Source of the DNA: a virus
DNA length: 35,149 nucleotides
Direction: 5' to 3' (one strand)
IMG/VR virus record: IMGVR_UViG_3300022540_000681
Coordinates: 1 to 35,149 of that record
Both the position numbers and the translations under genes were made by a program. Under the pieces are notes generated by a model that saw nothing but the letters and a program-made list of their open reading frames with translations, made no database searches and was not told the origin of the DNA. Shown here piece after piece: positions 6,265-13,822 of this stretch. Positions within the stretch are counted from its first letter, which is position 1. Each line of letters opens with the position of its first letter.

Positions 6265-6390
6265 ATGGGTGAACATTTGGAAAATAGAATTGTTGTTTTA
6301 AACAAACAGGTCTGTATTTCTCATGTTGATGATTCTCCTTGCCGGACTCCAGAAGAGGTTCAGAGTCCGGCATTATTTAAAAGGTGGTAA
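6265..6390 (+). CDS. Possible small protein, 41 aa
   Basis: The frame is open from 6205, and an ATG at 6265 gives MGEHLENRIVVLNKQVCISH and a stop at 6390. No good ribosome binding site is visible before ATG 6265, and two perfect inverted repeats lie in or next to it, so it may instead be a structured non-coding spacer. Two bases separate its stop from the next ATG. Confidence 0.3.
   Translation: MGEHLENRIVVLNKQVCISHVDDSPCRTPEEVQSPALFKRW
6341..6371 (+). terminator. Perfect 9-bp hairpin, possible weak terminator or attenuator
   Basis: GCCGGACTC (6341-6349) pairs with GAGTCCGGC (6363-6371) around 13 bases, followed by ATTATTT. The T-run is weak. It sits 21 bases before the start of the gene at 6393. 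Confidence 0.45.
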
Positions 6391-6392
6391 AA

Positions 6393-6737
6393 ATGAAAAG
6401 ATCAAAAGAAAGACTGGAAGAAATAGATACTTTTCTAAAAGAGAATTACAAGCTGAAAGGCGGCAGATTTTGCGCAGATGGATTAAACGAGAGACTGCCT
6501 TACATATCATCAAGGGTACAGCATATCGGATTAGCCGGAAAAGTTAAGAAACTAGAATCTCCGACAAGGAACGCTATTCTTTCTGGGAAAGTAACAGCAA
6601 AAAACAGAGAGATAGAACATCTATGGGAATTGCTAAGAAAACAGAGAGAATTAAACAGTGAGTTAAGGCTAGAAAATATACGGTTGATAAATGAGAAAGT
6701 AAAAGCGAGACATGAACATGATAAAAATAATTCTTGA
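6393..6737 (+). CDS. Hypothetical basic coiled-coil protein, 114 aa
   Basis: Begins MKRSKERLEEIDTFLKENYK. Residues about 20-50 (FCADGLNERLPYISSRVQHI, then GLAG) look like a helix-turn-helix, followed by a long charged coiled coil to the end. It could be a small DNA-binding oligomer. AAGGTGG precedes ATG 6393. The end overlaps the membrane protein gene at 6712. Confidence 0.55.
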   Translation: MKRSKERLEEIDTFLKENYKLKGGRFCADGLNERLPYISSRVQHIGLAGKVKKLESPTRNAILSGKVTAKNREIEHLWELLRKQRELNSELRLENIRLINEKVKARHEHDKNNS

Positions 6738-6858
6738 ATCGATAATCGTTATACTAAAATCAGAAGGGACATTTAAGAAATTCACGCACGGGTTAACCTG
6801 GGCCGTACTTTCTGTAATTGTTTTGGGTGTAATTGCATGGGTGGTACACCATGGATAA
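6712..6858 (+). CDS. Small single-pass membrane protein, 48 aa
   Basis: MNMIKIILESIIVILKSEG, then a basic stretch and one strong membrane segment (TWAVLSVIVLGVIAWVV), ending VHHG. The start may be 6712 or 6718. Both ATGs lie inside the preceding gene, and the ribosome binding site is weak. Small early membrane proteins in phages often act in exclusion or inhibition of host functions; nothing here proves that. Confidence 0.5.
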   Translation: MNMIKIILESIIVILKSEGTFKKFTHGLTWAVLSVIVLGVIAWVVHHG

Positions 6859-6870
6859 ACGGAGTAAAAA

Positions 6871-7305
6871 ATGAAAAAGATTGATATGCCAGAATATACC
6901 GGAATACAAAGAGATATTATTGGAGCGTTGGAAATGGAAAATGAATCAAAACTTATCCAAGAAAATGAGATAAGAGATTTATCAATGGAGCTATATTATA
7001 GCACCAATATTGGTGAGCCCATTGATCACAATGATTTTACAACAATATTTGAGGAAGGGTATAAATCAGCTCAACAGAAATCTCAAAAACTAATTGACCA
7101 ACTAAATATAAACCTGAGAAAAGTCTCTGAAGGCACAGCCCGTATCTTAGAAAATAGAGATAAGAAGATTAAGAAACAACAGGCAGAGATTGAAGAGTTG
7201 AAGAAAGACTTTAAAAGCATGGAGTTAGCATTTGACGGTAGTCAGTTAATCATCAAAGAACTAGAACAACAGATAAAGGAATTAAACAATGATTTAAGAG
7301 ATTAA
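6871..7305 (+). CDS. Coiled-coil protein, 144 aa
   Basis: Acidic N-terminus, then from about residue 65 a long amphipathic coiled coil with Glu/Lys/Gln heptads (KKQQAEIEELKKDF, then IIKELEQQIKELNN). No catalytic motif. Last gene of the 1752-7305 run; a 220-base AT-rich spacer follows. Possibly a structural or scaffolding partner in replication; function unknown. Confidence 0.6.
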   Translation: MKKIDMPEYTGIQRDIIGALEMENESKLIQENEIRDLSMELYYSTNIGEPIDHNDFTTIFEEGYKSAQQKSQKLIDQLNINLRKVSEGTARILENRDKKIKKQQAEIEELKKDFKSMELAFDGSQLIIKELEQQIKELNNDLRD

Positions 7306-7440
7306 ATACCAGGTTTACATGATAAAGAAACAAATAATGATTGATTTAATCGAGTGGTTAATATCTTAGAAATTCCGCACATTAGACAGCAAAATACAAA
7401 AGCCTTATACTAACATCTGTTAAGTACTTTCCTAAATAAA

Positions 7441-7490
7441 ATAACACAAAAGAGTAAATAAACCCCACATACATAACACAAGAGAGTAAA
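7441..7490 (+). repeat. Pair of 18-bp direct repeats, probable operator
   Basis: ATAACACAAAAGAGTAAA (7441-7458) recurs as ATAACACAAGAGAGTAAA (7473-7490), one mismatch, with start-to-start spacing of 32 bases (three helical turns). They lie directly upstream of the promoter-like TATACT and the gene at 7529. Same-face spacing of two sites fits a cooperatively binding regulator. Confidence 0.6.
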
Positions 7491-7497
7491 AATGTAG

Positions 7498-7509
7498 TAT
7501 ACTTAGTAT
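7498..7509 (+). promoter_or_regulatory. -10 region for the 7529 operon
   Basis: TATACT (7498-7503) and TAGTAT (7504-7509) are possible -10 boxes. No TTGACA-like -35 lies at the right distance; that place is taken by the second 18-bp repeat, which suggests activator-dependent transcription. Confidence 0.4.
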
Positions 7510-7528
7510 AGAAAGTGAGGGAAGAAAG

Positions 7529-7936
7529 ATGGTAAAAAAAATGATTGGTGGACAGAAATTAAGAGATTTAGGATCATCAAGATATACAGATGATGTTGAT
7601 TATCTTATTTTTGACGAATCCGATTCAAGACTTTTTATACATGATTCTGAAGACGATATTGTAAACGCTGCAAATCATCCATTTTATACAGAAATATGGA
7701 ACATGGATTTAAACAGTGATGAAGTATCTCTTCAATCCCTTCTTGATATGTCAGTATTCACATTTGTTCAGCATTGTAAAAATATGAACTTTGACAAAGC
7801 CGATACAAAAGAATTTGACATAAAATTTCTTGTTAGAAAAATGAATGGTGTCTGTAATTTTGATATAGCTAAAAAATATATCGAAGCTGGAGAAATTACA
7901 GAAGTAGAAAAAATTATTGAAAGTGTAAAGTTTTAA
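7529..7936 (+). CDS. Nucleotidyltransferase-like protein, 135 aa
   Basis: The N-terminus contains GSSRYTDDVDYLIFDE (residues 15-30), matching the G-S-x-x-R-x-T-x-D-x-D motif of polymerase-beta-type nucleotidyltransferases. D22 and D24 would be the metal ligands, and D97 in EFDIKFLV lies on a strand suited to the third. A GGQKL segment precedes the motif. The protein is short, like MNT-type antitoxin or modifier enzymes. The substrate is unknown, and the next gene does not look like a HEPN toxin. GAGGGAAG precedes the ATG; the direct repeats upstream suggest dedicated control. Enzyme activity is inference from motif only. Confidence 0.55.
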   Translation: MVKKMIGGQKLRDLGSSRYTDDVDYLIFDESDSRLFIHDSEDDIVNAANHPFYTEIWNMDLNSDEVSLQSLLDMSVFTFVQHCKNMNFDKADTKEFDIKFLVRKMNGVCNFDIAKKYIEAGEITEVEKIIESVKF

Positions 7937-7947
7937 GGAGATTAGAG

Positions 7948-8337
7948 ATGGAAAAATATACAAGAAGTGACGTAATGAAAGTTGCCGCTATGATGGCTAA
8001 AGGGAATTGTGGGAAAACACCTGAGTATTTATCTGAATCATGGGAGTATGTGAAAAATCTTGATTTAATCGAAACAGCTAAAACTTTATATGATTTCGGT
8101 GGGCTGTCTGGATTGTGCGATATTCTTAATTATTTTGATAGCCATATACTTTATGAAGATAAATTTAGTTATTACTGTCTAAATGATTTAACTGGCCTTC
8201 CGATTGAAGGGAAAGAACCCGAAAATGGAACATGTGAAGTATGGAGTTATGACGAAGAATCTATTTTGACATGTGATGGACACACTTTTGATGGTGAAAA
8301 TTGGAAGATATGTTCACGGGAAGAATGGGCAAGTTAA
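7948..8337 (+). CDS. Hypothetical protein, 129 aa
   Basis: AAGGAG precedes the ATG, 11 bases after the nucleotidyltransferase-like gene, so the two are co-transcribed. The first half is helical (RSDVMKVAAMMAKGNC). The second half is acidic with several Cys, Trp and aromatic residues (EVWSYDEESILTCDGHTF, then WKICSREEW), perhaps a small beta domain. No known family. The stop codon overlaps the tRNA-like element at 8337. Confidence 0.5.
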   Translation: MEKYTRSDVMKVAAMMAKGNCGKTPEYLSESWEYVKNLDLIETAKTLYDFGGLSGLCDILNYFDSHILYEDKFSYYCLNDLTGLPIEGKEPENGTCEVWSYDEESILTCDGHTFDGENWKICSREEWAS

Positions 8338-8374
8338 TCCAGAATGGTTTGCCGGTTCGATTCCGGCACTGGAT
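8337..8374 (+). ncRNA. Mini tRNA-like element: acceptor stem plus T-arm only
   Basis: GCCGG-TTCGATT-CCGGC (8351-8367) is a perfect five-pair T-arm with a consensus seven-base T-loop. The 3' strand ACTGGAT (8368-8374) pairs at six of seven positions with ATCCAGA (8337-8343). Only seven bases replace the D and anticodon arms. It may be a tRNA remnant, an att-like scar or a functional minihelix; no T-run makes it a usual terminator. Confidence 0.5.
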
Positions 8375-8420
8375 ATAAATCTTGCAGATGCAGGATAATA
8401 AAAAACATGGAGGTGTCCAG

Positions 8421-8834
8421 ATGGATGCACAGAAAATTGTTAAGACTTTTGAGAGTAGAAAAAATGTTACAAAAAGTACATTAGACGATCTTTATGATGT
8501 TATGAGTTGGATTGAAGAAAAAACAGACAATGTGAATGTAAGGACTAGCATTGATATCAAATTCAGAGCCTCGGAAGCTAATGGTTATGGATCTGGTCCG
8601 AAATGGTCTAGCGAATATTCAAAATTAGAACTTGCCGTAATACACGGAGAATGTGAATTATTTATTATTGATCAATACGACATGAGTAAAAAGTGTGAAA
8701 GGTATATGATCGATTACATAAATCTGTCAGATGTCCAAAAAGCACTTGAGGAATTGTTTTCAACACTGGAAAAGTTTTCTACTCGTGAAGAATCAGCATC
8801 TAAAATTTCAGCAATAGCAGAAATGTTAAAATAA
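8421..8834 (+). CDS. Hypothetical protein, 137 aa
   Basis: GGAGGT six bases upstream fixes the start at 8421, giving MDAQKIVKTFESRKNVTKST. An alpha/beta protein with no recognised motif; the middle (KLELAVIHGECELFIIDQY) is strand-rich and the ends are helical. Third gene behind the 7441-7490 repeats. Confidence 0.55.
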   Translation: MDAQKIVKTFESRKNVTKSTLDDLYDVMSWIEEKTDNVNVRTSIDIKFRASEANGYGSGPKWSSEYSKLELAVIHGECELFIIDQYDMSKKCERYMIDYINLSDVQKALEELFSTLEKFSTREESASKISAIAEMLK

Positions 8835-8844
8835 TCATCTTACA

Positions 8845-8868
8845 GCCGTCTTCATACCTGGAGGCGGT
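8845..8868 (+). terminator. Hairpin, possible terminator
   Basis: GCCGTCTTC (8845-8853) pairs with GGAGGCGGT (8860-8868) using some G-T pairs, followed within a few bases by AATTTTATT. It would end or attenuate the 7529-8834 transcript. Confidence 0.45.
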
Positions 8869-8896
8869 CAGTAATTTTATTATTAAGGGAGACACT

Positions 8897-9109
8897 TTGA
8901 AAGCATCAGAAATAAAAACAACCAGAGGGAAACTGAACCAGCAGGCGTTCTGTGATGAACTGAATAAAATAGCACGATCTATTCTCAACAATCCGCAAGA
9001 AATCACAGTAAGGGCGCTGAGAGCGTATGAATCAGAGTCAGCAACCAACCACAGGAAACCAACTGACTGGGTAAGATTTGTGATTATGCAATATAGAGAC
9101 AGAGAATAA
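8897..9109 (+). CDS. Small helix-turn-helix-like protein, 70 aa
   Basis: TTG at 8897 is used because AAGGGAG lies seven bases upstream and no ATG fits. KLNQQAFCDELNKIARSI, then ITVRALRAYESES resembles a helix-turn-helix of the XRE type (x-Q-x-x-F-x-x-x-L, then T-V-R and Y-E). It is small and unaccompanied, so a DNA-binding regulator is a reasonable but unproven reading. An 11-bp hairpin follows at once. Confidence 0.5.
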   Translation: MKASEIKTTRGKLNQQAFCDELNKIARSILNNPQEITVRALRAYESESATNHRKPTDWVRFVIMQYRDRE

Positions 9110-9135
9110 TTAGACTTTTATACCGTCTAATTATT
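9105..9135 (+). terminator. Perfect 11-bp hairpin ending the early region
   Basis: AATAATTAGAC (9105-9115) pairs with GTCTAATTATT (9125-9135) around nine bases. The 5' arm overlaps the stop codon of the preceding gene. The stem is AT-rich with only a short T-rich tail, so it may be a terminator or an operator; TTAGAC recurs at 9141 as the likely -35. Confidence 0.5.
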
Positions 9136-9140
9136 GTGGA

Positions 9141-9170
9141 TTAGACATACTACTAGAAAAGAGTTAAAAT
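9141..9170 (+). promoter_or_regulatory. Promoter of the packaging operon, possibly leaderless
   Basis: TTAGAC (9141-9146), an 18-base spacer and TAAAAT (9165-9170). The ATG at 9177 is seven bases after the last base of the -10, where transcription should start. Confidence 0.45.
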
Positions 9171-9176
9171 ATAGGA

Positions 9177-9740
9177 ATGATAGAAAATGATATAAAAATG
9201 ATGAAGGACAAAGCAAAGGCAATTAAATATGAGTTCCTTCAGAAATGCAAGATATCAAATATAGAAGATTTGATTGGTAATGAAATAAAACCAAAAACAT
9301 TATACACTATAGTAACGCAAAAAAAAATAACAAGGCATGCATTTACTGAATGGATTATTAAAAACTATGGTGTTATTGATGAAATGTATATATCAACATA
9401 TCGAATGGGAATAAAGGCCGCAAAATTAATAAGCAAACAAATAAAAGACGGTAATATCAAAAAGGTCCATATGGTGCTCTCGCAAAACTATAACATGTTG
9501 CTAGGGCAAAAGGCGTCAGAAATAGAAAATATAATCAAACAAACAAAACATATGAGTTTTTCAACAGCATATAACCATAGCAAAATAACAATTATTAAAA
9601 CATGCAAAAATTTTATAACAATATCAGGATCGGGGAATTATTCCGAAAATGATCATATTGAAGACTACACAATAGTAAATGATAAAGATTTATATGATTT
9701 TCATAAGAGGTGGATAAATGGCACGTCCGAAAAAGTATAA
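9177..9740 (+). CDS. Phospholipase D-like domain protein next to terminase
   Basis: The C-terminal half carries a single PLD-type HxK motif: H134-S-K136 in NHSKITII, then GSGNYSEN (151-158) and IEDYTI with E162, ending in a segment with LYDFHKRWI. This matches the single-motif PLD-like proteins found beside phage terminase genes. Active PLD enzymes need two motifs, so it may dimerise or be non-catalytic. The N-terminal 70 residues are helical and may bind DNA. Its end overlaps the small terminase gene by 23 bases. The AGGA touching the ATG is too close to act as a Shine-Dalgarno. Confidence 0.65.
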   Translation: MIENDIKMMKDKAKAIKYEFLQKCKISNIEDLIGNEIKPKTLYTIVTQKKITRHAFTEWIIKNYGVIDEMYISTYRMGIKAAKLISKQIKDGNIKKVHMVLSQNYNMLLGQKASEIENIIKQTKHMSFSTAYNHSKITIIKTCKNFITISGSGNYSENDHIEDYTIVNDKDLYDFHKRWINGTSEKV

Positions 9741-10065
9741 CCCATTAGAAATATCTAAAATTATCGAGGTTTATACTAAGAATGAAGACATCCCTATATT
9801 TAAAGAAGTCTGTTATTTAAACAAATGGAACTGGAAATATATGTATGAACTTGCAAATACCTGTACCGAGTTATCTGACTCTATAAAAATGCTGATGCAA
9901 AAAAAAGAGGTTCAACTGGAAAAGTTAGGACTCTATAATGTATTAAATAGTTCAGTAGCTATATTTTCTCTTAAGCAGCTCGGGTGGAAAGATAAGCAAG
10001 AGATAGCGCATAGTATTGATGAATCAGTATTAGATAAGCTCCAGAAGTTATATGAAAGCAAATGA
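9718..10065 (+). CDS. terS: Terminase small subunit
   Basis: DNA-recognition subunit of the packaging motor. Begins MARPKKYNPLEISKIIEVYT, typical of small terminases (basic start, then a helix-turn-helix). FSLKQLGWKDKQE near residues 83-95 is the usual N-F-x-L-K-N-x-x-G-W-x-D-K-type segment before the oligomerisation end. 115 aa is in the normal range. AAGAGGTGG precedes the ATG; the stop overlaps the large subunit start. Confidence 0.85.
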   Translation: MARPKKYNPLEISKIIEVYTKNEDIPIFKEVCYLNKWNWKYMYELANTCTELSDSIKMLMQKKEVQLEKLGLYNVLNSSVAIFSLKQLGWKDKQEIAHSIDESVLDKLQKLYESK

Positions 10066-11312
10066 GCATAAAACTATTATCACAGATATTAGATAATCCT
10101 ATCCCGTTTGCTCATACACTCGGATATACAAAACTAAGAGAAGATCTTCACAAAGATTGGATAATCCAAATGCTCTTGATGAAAGAAAATGCTACACTAC
10201 AGGCTCATCGAGGATCATATAAAACTACATGTCTAATTGTTGCTCTTACATTATGGGTAATATCAAAACCAAAAGATAATGTACTATTCCTGAGAAAAAC
10301 GTCAGAAGATGTAAAAGATGTTATCATTTCTGTATCCAGGAACATACAAAAACCAGTGGTACAGACACTGTATAAATCAATCTACGGGATATTTCCGAAC
10401 CCGGTTATAGATAATACAAACGAATACGAGCTATCCTCTTACCAGGGGGCAATGGGTCGACAATTATTAGGAATGGGTCTGAAATCATCAATTACCGGAA
10501 AACATGGTTCTGTTTTTACTGATGATATTGTAACAGTAAAAGACCGGGTGTCTACTGCCGCAAGGGAAGAGACAAAAAGCCAATACAACGAACTAATCAA
10601 TATAGCCTCAGAAGAGAACCACAATATATTCAATACAGGGACTCCGTGGCATAAAGACGATGCTTTCTCAATTATGCCGAAACCCAAGACTCATACAGTC
10701 TATCAAACCGGGATATTAAGCCCTGAAGTTATAGCAGAGAGAAAAGCAGCCATGCCAGGTTCTTTATTTGCTGCTAACTATGAATTAAAACATATAGCAG
10801 ATGGTGATATATTATTCCCAGAGCCTAAATATGGCAAATTCCCGGAAGGGTCGAGGGCGTTAGCTCACATAGATGCTGCATATGGTGGAGAAGATAGGAC
10901 CGCATTAACTATAATTGCAGAAGTTGACGGCAAACTGTACGTTGTCGGCTGGATGATGGAAGGCCACATTGAGAACCATTACAATCAGATAGTGTCTAAA
11001 ATGGAGCGTTTCCAGTGCCATAGTTATGACTGTGAGAATAATGCAGATAAAGGATTCTTGCGAAAAGATCTATCCAGATTAACAAGCATTTCGGGAACCG
11101 GATATCATGAAGGAATGAATAAATACTATAAAATATCTACATATGGGAAAGCACGCTGGAAAGATGTTATATTTGATCTTGAACAAGGTGATCCTGAATA
11201 TATAGCTGAAATAATGGACTATAACGAGAATGCAGGGCATGATGACGCTCCCGATTCGTTTGCTAGTTTAGTAAAAAGGCGATATTATACAAGTGAGCAA
11301 TCATTCCATTAA
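10062..11312 (+). CDS. terL: Terminase large subunit
   Basis: ATPase and nuclease of the DNA packaging motor. Walker A is AHRGSYKTT (48-56), Walker B VFTDD (151-155), and the C-motif region is FNTGTPWHKDD. The RNase H-like nuclease has D271 in AHIDAAYGGEDRTAL, D323 in SYDCENNADKGF, and GHDDAPDSF with D394/D395/D398. The length of 416 aa is that of a compact terminase. It overlaps terS by four bases and is followed by the portal gene 12 bases on. Confidence 0.93.
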   Translation: MSIKLLSQILDNPIPFAHTLGYTKLREDLHKDWIIQMLLMKENATLQAHRGSYKTTCLIVALTLWVISKPKDNVLFLRKTSEDVKDVIISVSRNIQKPVVQTLYKSIYGIFPNPVIDNTNEYELSSYQGAMGRQLLGMGLKSSITGKHGSVFTDDIVTVKDRVSTAAREETKSQYNELINIASEENHNIFNTGTPWHKDDAFSIMPKPKTHTVYQTGILSPEVIAERKAAMPGSLFAANYELKHIADGDILFPEPKYGKFPEGSRALAHIDAAYGGEDRTALTIIAEVDGKLYVVGWMMEGHIENHYNQIVSKMERFQCHSYDCENNADKGFLRKDLSRLTSISGTGYHEGMNKYYKISTYGKARWKDVIFDLEQGDPEYIAEIMDYNENAGHDDAPDSFASLVKRRYYTSEQSFH

Positions 11313-11323
11313 AGGGGTAAATA

Positions 11324-12673
11324 ATGGCTGTAAATAGCAAAGAATTAGATAAATTATATGGTGCGATGAAATCAAAGCGCATGACAATAGCAGAGAATGA
11401 GCGGTATGTCATCGGGAATAATCCTGCGATTCTGGACAAGAAAGCCGGAAAAGCTCCTGACAATAGAATCCCGACACCTTTGGCTAAATCAGCCGTTGAA
11501 GACATGGCCGGATATGCTGGACGGGCCGGGGATGTTAAAACCTCATACGAAGAGGTAGAAGTTAAAGAAGAGGTATCAGCAACTGTTGACCCCTTTATCG
11601 CTTATATGGATGCAATGGACACATACAATAAAGTAGACCTGGAGAATTCAGAACTTTATGAAGAATCGTTAAACCAAGGTGAATCATATGAATTATGGTG
11701 GACTTCTGACAGAAAGAATCTTCCAGGAGGGCTATTAACAGCCGAATACAAAATTGTCCCTAACTCAGAGATATTGCTTAATCATTCAACCGATCTTAAG
11801 AAAGAGCTATTATCAGCTATCCATTTTACAGAGCAGAAAGAGACCATTACAGCAGATATATATTACCCTGAGTTTAAAGAGACATGGATTAAAAAGAAAG
11901 ACTCTGATGTGTGGATGAGGGAAGATGAAGAAACCAGATATCCATATAAAATAGTCCCGGTTAATGTCTTTAGATCAAACCGCCGGTCATTGGCATATTT
12001 TGAAGCAGAGAAAAGCTTGATAGATGCTCATGATGAAGTACTATCAAAATCACTAAATGAGGTAGATCGCTTCAACGCAATGATTATGCTCTTTGGGAAA
12101 AAGGTTACGGATGCATTAGCAAAGAAGCTAAGCGATGGAGAAATAAGCATACTCGACGAATTAGGCGAAGAGGTAAGTCACTGGCCAGAATATCTGCAAA
12201 AAGAGTTCGGAGGGATAAAGGAATTTTACAGTGATTTAATGGATAGGTTTGAAAGATTATTCCACAAATCAATAAAAGACCCGGATATGACAGCCGAAAG
12301 TTTTGCAAATGGTGACCAGTCAGGAATAGCTATTGCATTTAAGCTAATCGGGATGGAATTTAAAGCATCGCAAATACAAACCTATTTTTCGCAAGGATTA
12401 GATAGGAGATTACAACTGTATGGGGACCTGTATAATGCTTCTACTGCATCTATTGCCATTGAAGACTATAAAGCTGTCATTACATCAAAAAGGAACATTC
12501 CGGTAGATGTAAAAGCAAAGGCAGAAATATTACAGCTACTAACAGGAATAATATCAAGAGAATCTGCTATTAAGTTTTTACCGAAAGATTTAATACCGGA
12601 TGCAGAAAAAGAACTTGAATTATTGAAAGGTGAATTGCCGCAAAATACAATAACATTTGATGAGACTGAATAA
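11324..12673 (+). CDS. Portal protein, SPP1 gp6-like
   Basis: Forms the dodecameric ring at the capsid vertex. 449 aa, in the usual position after terL. Features include a short basic start, NRIPTPLAKSAVEDMAGYAG (about 48-67), a beta-rich wing, and C-terminal helices ending FANGDQSGIAIAFKLIGMEF (about 325-345), the stem and wing signature of SPP1 gp6/A118-type portals. The last base of its stop is shared with the next start. Confidence 0.85.
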   Translation: MAVNSKELDKLYGAMKSKRMTIAENERYVIGNNPAILDKKAGKAPDNRIPTPLAKSAVEDMAGYAGRAGDVKTSYEEVEVKEEVSATVDPFIAYMDAMDTYNKVDLENSELYEESLNQGESYELWWTSDRKNLPGGLLTAEYKIVPNSEILLNHSTDLKKELLSAIHFTEQKETITADIYYPEFKETWIKKKDSDVWMREDEETRYPYKIVPVNVFRSNRRSLAYFEAEKSLIDAHDEVLSKSLNEVDRFNAMIMLFGKKVTDALAKKLSDGEISILDELGEEVSHWPEYLQKEFGGIKEFYSDLMDRFERLFHKSIKDPDMTAESFANGDQSGIAIAFKLIGMEFKASQIQTYFSQGLDRRLQLYGDLYNASTASIAIEDYKAVITSKRNIPVDVKAKAEILQLLTGIISRESAIKFLPKDLIPDAEKELELLKGELPQNTITFDETE

Positions 12674-13797
12674 TGGCAGGATCAACACTTGAGGAACTAC
12701 AGGAAATATCAACACAAAGAACTCAGGATTTAATCGGTGCCTGGAACTGGGATAAAGACGGGAATCCTGTTCCAGCCGGGATCTCTAAGAAAATCACAGA
12801 CCAGTATAAAAAAGCATGGCAGGATATAACCAAAGAGCTTGAAGCAATCAGAACGAAGTTTTTAACCGGTGTTAAGCCAGAAGATTATTACAATGAGATC
12901 GTGAAGTTTAACCGTTTAGCCTCCCTCAAATCGCAGATAGCAGCCATATATAACAAAGCTGCAGGAAAAGCAGGATTGCTACAGGTAGAATCATCCACAC
13001 TGGCGATCAGCAATAAATATTATGAAAATATGTATGCTGTTAACTGGTTCTCTGCTGATGCATTCAAGGGAGTTAAAGATTTCCAGTATTTCGCAGTCCT
13101 GAATAAAGCAACTATTGAATCCTCAGTATTAGGCACACCTAAAGTATGGGATAGCCTATCAAAAGCACAAAAGAAAGCCTTAAAACCGTTATTCCCAAAA
13201 CATGGAACTCTTGCTAAAACATTAAATGACAACAGAATAAAAGACCTCTTGAAATTACAGGAAGTTATTACACAAGGATTATTGAAAGGCCAGTCATCTG
13301 TAAAAACTGCAAAAGACTTGCAGAAAGTATTCAAAGATATTGCCTCAGATGTAAAAGAGAGAATGGAAGTATCAGCTTCAAACGCTCTGAGGATAGCCAG
13401 AACAGAGGGCGCAAGAAATATGAACAGCGGAGCGTTTGCCAACACACAGGCCGCTATTGATGCAGGGTTGGAGCTAAAACGGAAAGCAATAGAGACTCTG
13501 GACAATAGAACCCGGGAACAGTCAGCACAAATTGATGGCCAGGAAGTTGAAGGTGATAAGCCTTTTATTTATCCAGGGGGATTAAAAGTTATGATTATAG
13601 GGAATTCTGGAGTAGCAAGGTGGGACATCCAGGATAGGGGACGGTCAATAGACGTAGTTCCAGATACCCCACCAGGGCGGCGAACAGGAAGGAACCCTGT
13701 TACAGGGGAGATTGAAGAGGCAACATATAAGAACTTCAATGACTGGATGAAAACTCACAATTTAAAGTTTAATAAGAGCGGTAGAATCGTTAGTTGA
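12673..13797 (+). CDS. Minor head protein, MuF/SPP1 gp7-like
   Basis: A minor capsid or DNA-ejection protein that travels with the portal. The C-terminal third shows the MuF-type core: ALRIARTEGARNMNSGAF (about 238-255), then TLDNRTREQSAQIDGQ, with basic and proline-rich GRRTGRNP near the end. The N-terminal 200 residues are helical. No toxin domain is fused. Its stop codon lies inside the -35 of the promoter that drives the following HNH gene. Confidence 0.82.
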   Translation: MAGSTLEELQEISTQRTQDLIGAWNWDKDGNPVPAGISKKITDQYKKAWQDITKELEAIRTKFLTGVKPEDYYNEIVKFNRLASLKSQIAAIYNKAAGKAGLLQVESSTLAISNKYYENMYAVNWFSADAFKGVKDFQYFAVLNKATIESSVLGTPKVWDSLSKAQKKALKPLFPKHGTLAKTLNDNRIKDLLKLQEVITQGLLKGQSSVKTAKDLQKVFKDIASDVKERMEVSASNALRIARTEGARNMNSGAFANTQAAIDAGLELKRKAIETLDNRTREQSAQIDGQEVEGDKPFIYPGGLKVMIIGNSGVARWDIQDRGRSIDVVPDTPPGRRTGRNPVTGEIEEATYKNFNDWMKTHNLKFNKSGRIVS

Positions 13798-13822
13798 TAT
13801 GATGTCGTTTATGTCATATAAT
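13794..13822 (+). promoter_or_regulatory. Private promoter of the HNH gene, leaderless type
   Basis: TTGATA (13794-13799), exactly 17 bases, then TATAAT (13817-13822). The ATG at 13829 begins seven bases after the end of the -10, at the expected transcription start. The -35 overlaps the TGA of the MuF-like gene. Confidence 0.65.

Noticed and set aside
7319-7369. 16-codon ORF after the coiled-coil gene
   Set aside because: Too short, with only a weak ribosome binding site and no supporting feature.
7529-8337. Classical MNT-HEPN toxin-antitoxin pair
   Set aside because: The second protein has no visible R-x4-6-H HEPN motif in a helical bundle; its C-terminal half is Cys/Trp-rich and beta-like.
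13020-13505. Minus-strand ORF in the MuF-like gene
   Set aside because: Shadow of a well-supported head gene; low-complexity translation and no ribosome binding site.
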